A stretch of DNA of 64,000 nucleotides from an uncultured bacterium (lineage in GTDB: Bacteria; Bacillota; Clostridia; Lachnospirales; Lachnospiraceae): the NCBI GenBank assembly GCA_947073545.1, contig CAMTMP010000003.1:62001-126000 (forward strand), written 5' to 3'. This document shows, in pieces, positions 43,760 to 52,206 of the stretch (its first letter is position 1; every line of letters begins with the position of its first letter). Under the pieces are notes generated by a model. That model had not been told where the DNA came from, did not search any database, and worked only from the letters and a program-made list of their open reading frames with translations. A program made the translations under genes and the position numbers.

Positions 43760-44896
43760 ATGAATAAGATTTCTCTGATAGAGAATGCTTGTAGAGACTT
43801 ACTTGAATACGGTGTCCGCGGCAGGCGGGAAAAGTGCAGGGATCTGGCCAAACGGCTGCTCCTTGGGCGGAAAATTCCGGGAGAAGACCCCATTTTCTGG
43901 CCGACGGGTCTTTTGGCGGCGGGGCTGTGGCATTGCAGGCAGGAGCTTACGTCGCCTGCAACAAGGCGGAAAAACGCAGGGAATTTTGACGATGCGGGCG
44001 GTTTGACCGACAGGCCGGATGGCGGCGCTATGGTAGAGAAAATAGACCGGGCGCTTGCCGCATATTATGGCAGATGGGTGAAAAAGGGAATGCCCCTCAT
44101 GTATCTGGACGATCTGCTGGCAGGGGAAACTCTGTTAGACATGTATCTGGAAGTACAGGGGAAAGAGACGGATTTTGGAGCGGACATGTCCGGAGAGCCG
44201 TTGAAAAAGGCGGTGGACAGGCTGGCTTCTTATGGTGCAGCGCATCCCACGGACGCTTCCGGCAGCTTTCTCTATCGGCCAGAAAACGGGGAGACGGCGG
44301 TTTTTGTGGACGGCATCGGTCTGTCCTGCCCGTTCCTTTATCGATACGGCGAGATTTTTGAAAGACAGGAATACAAGGAACTGGCGGTTTTGCAGATTGT
44401 GAATTTTTTATCTTATGGTATGGACGGTGGGAGCGGACTTCCCTATCACGGTTACGACATGACGGACGGACTCAAGTACGGGATTATCGGCTGGGGAAGA
44501 GCCGTCGGCTGGCTGTTTCGGGGTATGATGGGCTGCATGAGCTCGGCGTATGGCAGGGAGAGGCTGGCTGCGCCTTGTACCGCACTTGCGGATGCGGTGA
44601 CTGCCTGTCAGAGACAGGACGGTTGTTTTGCATGGCAGCTTGAGGCGGTGGAAGGGCCTGCGGACACTTCTGCCGTGGGGATGATTTGTGCCGGATTAAA
44701 ACAGGGGATAGCGGGCGGCGTTCTTTCCGGTGACAGATACGAGAATGCCCTGACGGCAGGGCGGTTTGCGTTGGAGCGGTCGGTCAGGGACGGCAGGGTG
44801 TATCACTGCTCAGGGGAGTGCGAGGGCTTTTCTCAGTATCCGCAGCGCTACGGCGCCTATCCATGGTCCCTTGGCCCGGCGCTGGAGGCGCTTTGA
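43760..44896 (+). CDS. GH88/GH105-like unsaturated glucuronyl hydrolase
   Basis: A 378-residue (alpha/alpha)6-barrel-like protein. 'FVDGIGLSCPFLYRYGE' (D184 the likely catalytic Asp), 'GLKYGIIGWGRAVGWLFRGMM' and 'DTSAVGMICAGLKQGI' match the landmarks of GH88/GH105, which hydrolyse unsaturated uronic acids left by polysaccharide lyases. No signal peptide is present, so it acts in the cytosol if at all. A low-complexity stretch around residues 65-85 looks inserted. A degradative enzyme among synthesis genes is odd; recycling or editing of uronic-acid oligosaccharides is possible. ATG at 43760 has GGGAGGC upstream. Confidence 0.7.
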   Translation: MNKISLIENACRDLLEYGVRGRREKCRDLAKRLLLGRKIPGEDPIFWPTGLLAAGLWHCRQELTSPATRRKNAGNFDDAGGLTDRPDGGAMVEKIDRALAAYYGRWVKKGMPLMYLDDLLAGETLLDMYLEVQGKETDFGADMSGEPLKKAVDRLASYGAAHPTDASGSFLYRPENGETAVFVDGIGLSCPFLYRYGEIFERQEYKELAVLQIVNFLSYGMDGGSGLPYHGYDMTDGLKYGIIGWGRAVGWLFRGMMGCMSSAYGRERLAAPCTALADAVTACQRQDGCFAWQLEAVEGPADTSAVGMICAGLKQGIAGGVLSGDRYENALTAGRFALERSVRDGRVYHCSGECEGFSQYPQRYGAYPWSLGPALEAL

Positions 44897-44960
44897 TCCG
44901 GTGCGGGCAAAGGACAGAGGATGAAGGGGATGCCGCGAAGGGAAAGGACTGGACAGGAAT

Positions 44961-46571
44961 ATGGAGCGATATGAGCAGTATGAAAAAACGATTACCATAC
45001 AGGAGGCATGTTACTATGGCTTTTTTATCCTCCTGTCTCTGGCGAAAGGGTTTGGGCTTTATGAAGGGCAGAAGCTCTTTTATCTGCTTGTCCTGCCTGC
45101 GCTTGCCTTGGGTTTTTTGAAGATCGTGCTGACACCATATACGAAAAGACAGGCGGCTTTACAGGTTTTGCTTTTGGCTCTCGTGGCGGTGATTTACTTT
45201 GAATCGCGGCAGATCGCCATTTTTTTTGTGGCTTTCACGGTGCTTGGCATGAAGAACATTTCTGTGAAAAAGACGCTTCATATGGCTCTTTGGGTATGGG
45301 CGGTCTGCGCTGTCCTGCTGTCTGCGGTTTCTTTCTTCTTTTTGGAACATACCGTTTACCGCGTGCACGCGAAGATGGGGCTTGGTCATATTTTCCGCTG
45401 GAGTCTGGGCTTTACCCATCCTAATATCCTGCATATTACGTATCTGACGCTGTGTGCGCTGATTATTTGGGAGCTGAAAGAGAAATACGGGTTTAAGCAG
45501 TATGCGCTTCTTATGGCGGGAAATCTGCTTGTATTTTTTTATTCTATCAGTTACACGGGTTTCGGCATTGTGGCGGTGATGCTGACGGGATGCTTTTATG
45601 TGAAATTTCGTCCGAGATTCTGTCTGGCAGAGAAACTATTGGCCAATCTGATTCTGCCTGTCTGCCTGATTCTGACCTTTGTACTGCCGTTCTATATTAA
45701 CTATCATCGGATCAGCGGCATGGTGCAGAAGCTCAATTTTTTATTGAACACGAGAATATGGCTGGCGGAACAGTTCTTAAAGTCGGAGTACCGCAGTTTG
45801 TTCGGAGCGGACGTCTCTAAGATCGTCAAATCCTCCATGACGCTGGACAATTCCTATGTCTGGTGCTATATCAATTATGGTCTGGTTTTTACGGTAATTA
45901 TCATGGCCGGATATTTTGCGCTGCTGTTTTATGACACGCACAAACAGCAGACTTTAGAGCTGGTGATTCTGGTATGCTTTCTGGGCGCGGGGTGGACGGA
46001 GCAGCTTTTGTTTAACACGTCCTTCAAAAATATCACGCTGGTTTTCCTCGGAGCGCTGTTGTTTTTACAGAAAGAGGGGGAGACAGAGTATGGTCTGTAT
46101 GCCAAAATACCGGAGCGCCGGAGACAGATAGCGGTTCCTCTGGCGGGGCTGCCCGACCGGATGTTTCTCTGCGTGCAGACAGTCTGGCGCGCGCACCGGG
46201 GCAGGAGTTTGTGTGCGACGGCGGCAGGCGCGGTTTTAGGCTGCCTTCTATGCGCTGTGCTGTATCAGGAGCCTGAAGGGTATGTGGTACAGCGGTTTTA
46301 CACGGATGGTCTGGAGGAGACGAGCGTCTGTCTGGCAAGCGAAGACGATCCGGACTATGAGGGGTATCGTGTCATGAACTATGTGGACGCGCAGACGCCC
46401 ATGCAGATCGTGTCCGGAAAGGCTGTGAAGCTGGAGACGGCGCGCTATTACGTGGGAAGTGTGCTGCTCGGCGGGATGCTTGGGGCGGCGGCCGGGATTT
46501 TGTGGAATATGACAGGCTGGCGGAAAAAATCGGCCGTGGCTGTTACGAAGGTTTCCGGCTATGATAAATGA
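44961..46571 (+). CDS. Wzy-like polymerase 2 with C-terminal two-helix extension
   Basis: A 536-residue polytopic protein. Residues 1-370 form a Wzy-like bundle of about ten segments with 'LGFTHPNILHITYL' (HPN motif, as in the protein at 33358) and 'YSISYTGFGIV'. After a short basic cytosolic stretch, a second part (about 405-520) has two further membrane segments flanking an outer loop of about 60 residues ('GYVVQRFYTDGLEE...YYVGSVL'), reminiscent of a small chain-length regulator. GGACAGGAAT precedes the ATG. A bifunctional polymerase/regulator is an inference from topology. Confidence 0.7.
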   Translation: MERYEQYEKTITIQEACYYGFFILLSLAKGFGLYEGQKLFYLLVLPALALGFLKIVLTPYTKRQAALQVLLLALVAVIYFESRQIAIFFVAFTVLGMKNISVKKTLHMALWVWAVCAVLLSAVSFFFLEHTVYRVHAKMGLGHIFRWSLGFTHPNILHITYLTLCALIIWELKEKYGFKQYALLMAGNLLVFFYSISYTGFGIVAVMLTGCFYVKFRPRFCLAEKLLANLILPVCLILTFVLPFYINYHRISGMVQKLNFLLNTRIWLAEQFLKSEYRSLFGADVSKIVKSSMTLDNSYVWCYINYGLVFTVIIMAGYFALLFYDTHKQQTLELVILVCFLGAGWTEQLLFNTSFKNITLVFLGALLFLQKEGETEYGLYAKIPERRRQIAVPLAGLPDRMFLCVQTVWRAHRGRSLCATAAGAVLGCLLCAVLYQEPEGYVVQRFYTDGLEETSVCLASEDDPDYEGYRVMNYVDAQTPMQIVSGKAVKLETARYYVGSVLLGGMLGAAAGILWNMTGWRKKSAVAVTKVSGYDK

Positions 46572-46650
46572 CCACGGTGCGGACGGTAAATGCCGACGGC
46601 GTGGGAGGACAGGAAACGGGTATCAGGAATACATCGAGATGGAGAACAGT

Positions 46651-48585
46651 ATGAAAAATGAATTAACCTACTGTAAAATTCTGGGAACAAACATCAATGT
46701 CACAAATATGCAGGACACGATCTCCTACATTACGGACAATCTGGAAGCACTGAAGGGCGATTACATCTGTGTCTCCAATGTGCACACCACGGTGATGGCC
46801 TATCGGGACAAAGCGTACCGAAATGTGCAAAACAGTGGGGCGATGGCGCTTCCCGACGGGCAGCCGCTGTCCATTGTCAGCAGGAAAAGAGGATTTTCGC
46901 AGGCAAGGAGAGTGCCGGGACCGGATTTGATGCCGGCCATTCTTGATCTCTCACAGAAGACGGGATACCGCCACTACTTTTACGGCAGTACGGAAGCCAC
47001 GCTGGAGGCGCTTCGGACAGCGCTGCTGCGGCGCTATCCGAAACTGCAGATCGCAGGTATGTATTCGCCGCCGTTTCGGGAACTGACGCAAGAGGAGGAT
47101 GAGGAGATTGTCAGGCGGATGAATGACAGCGGCGCCGATTTCGTCTGGGTGGCGCTTGGCGCGCCGAAGCAGGAATGGTGGATGTATGAGCACCGCCACA
47201 GAGTAAAAGCGCTGATGCTGGGCGTGGGCGCGGCCTTTGACTTTACCGCGGGCACGGTGAAGCGTGCGCCCATGTGGATGCAGAGGTTGTGTCTGGAATG
47301 GGTGTTTCGGATTCTGCGGAATCCCGGACGTATGCTGCCCAGATATTTGAATACGAATTTTGCATTTCTATACTATGTGAACAGAGAGGGAAAGAAGCTA
47401 AAAAGGGAAAGACGGCAGGGAATGCATATCGCTATGATCGGCCATAAACGGATACCGTCCAGAGAGGGCGGCGTGGAGGTGGTCGTGGAGGAGCTTTCCG
47501 TGCGCATGGCGGTATTAGGGCACCGGGTCGATGTATATAACCGCTTTGGCCATCATGTTTCAGGGAAAAAATATGATGATGAGTACGGCTGGAAAGGGCG
47601 GCGGTTTTACAAGGGCGTCCGCGTCTACATTGTGCCCACGTTCAGGCGGAGCAGCCTGAATGCCATCGTCTATTCCTTTTTTGCGACGATTATGGCGCTC
47701 TTCCACCGCTACGACGTGGTCCACTATCATGCGGAAGGCCCTTGCGCCATGCTTTGGCTGCCTCATTTTCTGAAGAGGAAGGTTGTGGTGACCATTCACG
47801 GTCTTGACTGGCAGCGGGCAAAATGGGGAAATTTTGCCTCCTTTGTGATCAAGTTTGGGGAGAAGATGGCGGCTAAGTACGCCGATGACGTCATTGTGCT
47901 TTCCGAGCATGTAAAGGAATATTTCCTCGACACATACAACAGGAAGGTTACCTATATTCCAAACGGCATAAACAGACCAAAGCCCCAAGGCCAGGCGGTA
48001 ATCGGTGAAAAGTACGGTCTGCAAAAGGACGGCTATTTCCTGTTTCTTGCACGCATTGTGCCGGAGAAGGGACTGCACTATCTGATCGAGGCGTTTTCCA
48101 AACTGGAGACGGATAAAAAGCTGGTGATCGCAGGGGGCAGCTCTCAGGCGTACGGTTATATGGAGCAGATTCACAAGATGGCGGCGAAGGATGAAAGAAT
48201 CCTTATGACTGATTTTGTGCAGGGGCAGGTGTTGGAGGAGCTGTACGCAAATGCTTACGCCTTTGTACTTCCCAGCGATGTGGAGGGGATGGCGCTTACG
48301 CTGCTGGAGGCCATGAGTTACGGAGACTGCTGTCTGGTCAGCGATATCCGCGAAAATACGGAAGTGGTGGAGGACAAGGCCCTGACTTTCAAAAAGGGTG
48401 ATGTAAATGATTTGAGAAGGCAGCTTGTGTGGCTGCTGGATCATCCCGAAGAGGTACGCCGAATGGGCGAGGAGAGCGTGGATTATATCTGTGGAAAATA
48501 CGACTGGGACGATGTGACAAAGCGTACGCTTTCCGTATACGAGAAGGCGGCCGGACAAGAGAGACGGCCGGAGCAAACGCTGTGA
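46651..48585 (+). CDS. fusion protein: GT26 (WecG/TagA/CpsF) plus GT4 glycosyltransferase
   Basis: A 644-residue protein in two parts. Residues 1-245 are a GT26 domain: 'YICVSNVHTTVMAYRD', 'ALPDGQPLSIVSRKRG', 'VPGPDLMPAIL', GAPKQEWWMYEH (170-181) and 'GVGAAFDFTAGTVKRAP'. From residue 258 a full GT4 enzyme begins (HIAMIGHKRIPSREGGVEVV) with 'VVHYHAEGPCAML', 'VTIHGLDWQRAKWG', 'FLFLARIVPEKGLHYLI' and 'DVEGMALTLLEAMSYG'. The two normally occur as separate proteins; fusion suggests consecutive sugars added at the membrane. ATG at 46651 follows GGAGAACAGT; the frame is open back to 46561, so a longer form is possible. Confidence 0.9.
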   Translation: MKNELTYCKILGTNINVTNMQDTISYITDNLEALKGDYICVSNVHTTVMAYRDKAYRNVQNSGAMALPDGQPLSIVSRKRGFSQARRVPGPDLMPAILDLSQKTGYRHYFYGSTEATLEALRTALLRRYPKLQIAGMYSPPFRELTQEEDEEIVRRMNDSGADFVWVALGAPKQEWWMYEHRHRVKALMLGVGAAFDFTAGTVKRAPMWMQRLCLEWVFRILRNPGRMLPRYLNTNFAFLYYVNREGKKLKRERRQGMHIAMIGHKRIPSREGGVEVVVEELSVRMAVLGHRVDVYNRFGHHVSGKKYDDEYGWKGRRFYKGVRVYIVPTFRRSSLNAIVYSFFATIMALFHRYDVVHYHAEGPCAMLWLPHFLKRKVVVTIHGLDWQRAKWGNFASFVIKFGEKMAAKYADDVIVLSEHVKEYFLDTYNRKVTYIPNGINRPKPQGQAVIGEKYGLQKDGYFLFLARIVPEKGLHYLIEAFSKLETDKKLVIAGGSSQAYGYMEQIHKMAAKDERILMTDFVQGQVLEELYANAYAFVLPSDVEGMALTLLEAMSYGDCCLVSDIRENTEVVEDKALTFKKGDVNDLRRQLVWLLDHPEEVRRMGEESVDYICGKYDWDDVTKRTLSVYEKAAGQERRPEQTL

Positions 48586-48651
48586 AAGAAAACAGAGAAA
48601 TGCCGGCCGCAGAATGCGGAAGAGAAAGAAAAGAAAGAAGGGAAACGGCGG

Positions 48652-50541
48652 ATGCGTAAAAGAACACGTATGGGTATCATACTGGCTGTTGCTGCTGCGG
48701 CAGTATGCTGTCTGTACTTTAAAGATAAGAATAATGTGCTGCTTCTGGTGGAGAACGGCCAGCCCTGCATCAGCGTCCGCACGGCTCAAAGTGAAAACAG
48801 GGTAGTCTTGTGGCAGGATGGAGAAGAAGATGGGGAAGCGCGGGGAGAGCCGGAGGGGTGGTTTTTTCTGCCGTCCTGTGCGGCCGACGGTAAAATTCGT
48901 CTGGGAGATACGGGCGAGAGCAGTGTGAGGATAGACGGACAGCTTTATCAGGAGGGAGACACCTTTACGTGGGAAGAGGGGTGTATGTATTCTTTTCAGG
49001 TGACGGACGCTTCCTACGAGTCACATACCTATGAGGCCGGTTTTATGAAATCGGCGGACATTCCGGCCATGTTTATCGACACCGCAAGCGGTGGGCTGGA
49101 CTATCTGCATGAAGATAAAGAAAATGAGGAGACGGGGCGCATCTGTGTGCTGCAGACGGACGGCGTCACGGAATATCAGGACGAGCTGCCGCGGATATCC
49201 GGCAGGGGTAACTCGACTTGGGAGTTTGAGAAAAAGCCCTATGCCCTTAAGCTGAAGGAGGATCAGCCGCTCTGCGGTCTGCGGGAGAGCGACCGCTGGC
49301 GTCTTTTGGCGATCTGGAACGAGGGAAGCAGGATGGGTGATAAGATAGCCATGGATCTGGCGCAGGAACTTGGTCTTGCCTACAGTACGCAGGGGACCTG
49401 GGTGGATCTGTATTTGAACGGCGAGTACCGGGGCATTTATTTTTTGACGGAGTCTGTGACGGTGGGATCGGGACGTGTTGATATATACGATATAGAAAAG
49501 GATAATAAACAAAAAAATGCTTCTATAGAGGCGGGAACGGCCAAACACTACGAGGAGGAAGACAACAAAGGATTTCTTTTGGAGGACGGCGGGGATGTGG
49601 ACGGCGGTTATCTGATCGAGAAAGACCATCCGAAGCACTGGGAAGCGGAGGACAGTGGCTTCCGCCTTTCCAGAGGGGATCTTTTCACCATCAATTCGCC
49701 GCGCCACGCGTCGAAGGAACAGGTGGCTTATATACAAAACTATGTGGAGGAAATCGATACTCTTGTGCAGGATGTGGATCCGGCGGTCTGGGAGAAGCTG
49801 GATCTGTCGAGCTTTGCCAAGCGGTTTCTGGTGGATGAGATCGCGCTGGAAATGGACACAGGCTCCACCAGCATGTATTTTTATAAGGACAAGGGCGACG
49901 AAAAGCTCTATTCCGGTCCGGCGTGGGATTATGACAACGCGTTTGGCGAGGACAGCAGCAGCGACAGTTTTTTTGTGAATTACGGGGAAACCATTGTGAA
50001 CAATAACGAGCGGCTGGCCATTTCCATCAATTGGTATCAGAAGCTTTATGAGACACCGGAAATGTATCAGTGTATTGTGGAGGCGTATGCGGGCGTTCTG
50101 CCCTTTTTTGAAAAACTGCTGGATACGGGCATCGACAGGTATGCGGATCGGATCAGGGCTTCCGTGGCGATGGACGATGCCAGATGGGAAAGCGCTCGAA
50201 CCGCCGATAACGACATGCCGCGGTATAGAAGTTTTGAGGCCAATGTCAATTATACGAAGTTCTTTCTGGCAAACCGCTTAAACTGCCTGTGCGCGAGATG
50301 GGGTGTGCCCCATGAGGCTTTCGTCACTCCGGCGGACGGGGAAATACACCGGGTTACTTTTCTGGTTTACGAGGGCGTGGTTGCGACGGTGGAAGTGCCG
50401 GACGGGGAAGTGCTTACCTATGTGCCGGATTATGACGGCGGTGTGTATCAGGGATGGACATACAGACGGGGCGGCGAGCCTTACAGCAGTTATATTCCCG
50501 TTTATGAGGATATGGAGCTGTACAACGCGAAGTGGGAGTAG
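48652..50541 (+). CDS. CotH-family kinase-like protein with C-terminal InlB-like repeat
   Basis: A 629-residue protein with an N-terminal membrane anchor/signal segment (about 8-22) and outer domain. The CotH fold is shown by PRISGRGNSTWEFEKKPYALKL (184-190 core GRGNSTW), 'DLYLNGEYRGIYFLTESV' and GPAWDYDNAFG (D426, D428), the metal-binding acidic pair of this atypical kinase group. The last 65 residues ('VTFLVYEGVVATVEVPDGE...YNAKWE') resemble one InlB/Listeria-Bacteroides repeat. CotH of Bacillus phosphorylates spore-coat proteins; here, within a glycan locus, the target is unknown. A paralogue is at 61857-63776. Confidence 0.85.
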   Translation: MRKRTRMGIILAVAAAAVCCLYFKDKNNVLLLVENGQPCISVRTAQSENRVVLWQDGEEDGEARGEPEGWFFLPSCAADGKIRLGDTGESSVRIDGQLYQEGDTFTWEEGCMYSFQVTDASYESHTYEAGFMKSADIPAMFIDTASGGLDYLHEDKENEETGRICVLQTDGVTEYQDELPRISGRGNSTWEFEKKPYALKLKEDQPLCGLRESDRWRLLAIWNEGSRMGDKIAMDLAQELGLAYSTQGTWVDLYLNGEYRGIYFLTESVTVGSGRVDIYDIEKDNKQKNASIEAGTAKHYEEEDNKGFLLEDGGDVDGGYLIEKDHPKHWEAEDSGFRLSRGDLFTINSPRHASKEQVAYIQNYVEEIDTLVQDVDPAVWEKLDLSSFAKRFLVDEIALEMDTGSTSMYFYKDKGDEKLYSGPAWDYDNAFGEDSSSDSFFVNYGETIVNNNERLAISINWYQKLYETPEMYQCIVEAYAGVLPFFEKLLDTGIDRYADRIRASVAMDDARWESARTADNDMPRYRSFEANVNYTKFFLANRLNCLCARWGVPHEAFVTPADGEIHRVTFLVYEGVVATVEVPDGEVLTYVPDYDGGVYQGWTYRRGGEPYSSYIPVYEDMELYNAKWE

Positions 50542-50613
50542 AAGTACGGGTTTGCACGGGAGAGTACCTGAGAGTCGGGATTCTCTGCCGGAATTGGCGG
50601 TTAGGGAGATGCT

Positions 50614-51900
50614 ATGAAAATTCTGATTGTAAATAAATTTTTATACCGAAACGGCGGATCGGAGACTTATATTTTTCAATTGGGGGAAGAATTACAGAAG
50701 AGGGGACACGACGTACAGTATTTCGGCATGGAACACGAGGGGCGTATCGTTGGAAACCGGATCGGCTGTTATACGTCTGACATGGACTTCCACACGGGAA
50801 AACTGCAAAAACTGCTCTATCCTTTTAAAATCATCTATTCCTTTGAGGCGAAGCGCAAAATGGGCAGGGTTCTGCGGGATATGAATCCCGACGTGGTGCA
50901 CCTCAACAACATCAATTTTCAGCTCACGCCCTCGGTGATATATGCGGTGCACGCCTATGAAAAACGAGCCGGCCGCAAAGTAAGACTTGTATATACGGCC
51001 CATGATTATCAGTGGGTGTGCCCCAATCATATGATGCGTATTCCCGCCACAGGAAAAATCTGTTTCGCCTGCCGGGGCGGATATTTTGGCATGTGTACAA
51101 AAAACCGCTGTATTCACAATTCCCGTGTGAAAAGCCTTCTGGGGACGATCGAGGCAAAATTTTATATGTGGCGCAGAACCTACGGACTGGTTGATGCCAT
51201 TATATGCCCGAGCGAGTTTATGAAAAGGCAGCTCGACAGCAATCCTCTTTTGGAGGAGAAAACCGTAATGATGCGCAATTTTGTGGAACGTCAGGTGGAT
51301 GTTAACGCAGGGCGTGCGGACGCGGGGGCGTCAGGCAGCGCGAAGGGGAAACAGCCGGGCGGTGCAGGAACAGGTGCGCAGACCAAGGATTATGTGCTGT
51401 ACTTCGGGCGTTTTTCCGAGGAGAAGGGGATTGGTACGCTGCTTGCGGCCTGCGAAGCCCTGCCGGATATTCCGTTTGTGTTTGCAGGGACAGGGCCGAT
51501 GGAAGAGCAGGTGTCGAAGGTGAAGAATGTGGAGAACAGAGGATTTGTCACAGGGGAGGCGCTGTATCGGCTGATCGCGGGGGCGCGGTTTTCCGTCTAT
51601 CCTTCCGAGTGGTACGAGAACTGTCCGTTCTCCGTGATGGAGTCGCAGATGTACGGTACGCCGGTATTGGTTTCCGATCTTGGCGGCGCGCCGGAGCTGG
51701 TGCAGGCGGGACGGACGGGAGAGCTTTTCAGGGGCAAAGACGTGGAGGAGCTGACGGCGCATATCAGGGAATTGTGGGAGCAGCCGGAGGTGTGTCTGGC
51801 GTACCGGGAAAACTGTAAAGAGATAAAATTTGATACAATTGGGGAATATTGTGATAAAATAGTGAAGAATGTATATAATGGGAGCCCGGATGGAAATTAA
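50614..51900 (+). CDS. GT4 glycosyltransferase with low-complexity linker
   Basis: A 428-residue GT4 protein. ILIVNKFLYRNGGSETYIF, 'HLNNINFQLTPSVIYAV', 'YTAHDYQWVCPNHMM' with a Cys-rich 'CFACRGGYFGMCTKNRC', 'YFGRFSEEKGIGTLL' and 'YPSEWYENCPFSVMESQMYG' are typical. Between the two domains lies a Gly/Ala-rich stretch (about residues 230-257, NAGRADAGASGSAKGK). The final codons and stop fall inside the left arm of the structured repeat at 51883-52021, so its C-terminal NGSPDGN is contributed by that element. AGGGAG precedes the ATG. Confidence 0.9.
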   Translation: MKILIVNKFLYRNGGSETYIFQLGEELQKRGHDVQYFGMEHEGRIVGNRIGCYTSDMDFHTGKLQKLLYPFKIIYSFEAKRKMGRVLRDMNPDVVHLNNINFQLTPSVIYAVHAYEKRAGRKVRLVYTAHDYQWVCPNHMMRIPATGKICFACRGGYFGMCTKNRCIHNSRVKSLLGTIEAKFYMWRRTYGLVDAIICPSEFMKRQLDSNPLLEEKTVMMRNFVERQVDVNAGRADAGASGSAKGKQPGGAGTGAQTKDYVLYFGRFSEEKGIGTLLAACEALPDIPFVFAGTGPMEEQVSKVKNVENRGFVTGEALYRLIAGARFSVYPSEWYENCPFSVMESQMYGTPVLVSDLGGAPELVQAGRTGELFRGKDVEELTAHIRELWEQPEVCLAYRENCKEIKFDTIGEYCDKIVKNVYNGSPDGN

Positions 51901-52021
51901 TATCTCCGTCGCCGCGCTCTCGCTCCGTAAAATGCATAGCGGACACTAAACTCGTGAAAAACCTCGTTAAGTGCCGATGCCTTTTAAGGGGCTCCTTGAG
52001 AAATTAATTTCCATCCGGGCT
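51883..52021 (+). repeat. 139-bp structured repeat with 19-bp perfect inverted ends, copy 1
   Basis: The ends AGCCCGGATGGAAATTAAT (51883-51901) and ATTAATTTCCATCCGGGCT (52003-52021) are perfect reverse complements. TCTC/GAGA extends the stem after one mismatch, and the flanks (GTATATAATG at 51871, CATTTTATAC at 52022) extend it outwards. Inside, AAAATGCAT (51929-51937) pairs with ATGCCTTTT (51977-51985), followed by CGG/CCG and CACT/AGTG. A second copy in the same orientation lies at 56295-56447. It supplies the stop codon of the GT4 gene. The remaining 185 bp up to the next ATG show no feature I recognise. It may be a MITE-like element or a structured RNA. Confidence 0.8.
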
Positions 52022-52206
52022 CATTTTATACTTTTAGCGACATCCATGTCACGAAATTGCTGGCTGTCAGGCGGAATATTAAGAAAAGCCAATTTGCCTT
52101 CGCAGAGGCAGCGCAGCATATTTGTGCCGACTGCCCGCCAGTCTTTACGGATAAATTTTGAGTTTCTGTCTGTAAGGTGTGAATGATATATAAGGGAGTA
52201 ATAATT

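Noticed and set aside
47560-48789. Open frame of 409 codons on the - strand
   Set aside because: Antisense to the GT26-GT4 fusion gene and the start of the CotH gene; no recognisable motif.
51971-52186. Open frame of 71 codons on the + strand in the gap after repeat copy 1
   Set aside because: It starts inside the structured repeat, has no ribosome site and resembles nothing known.
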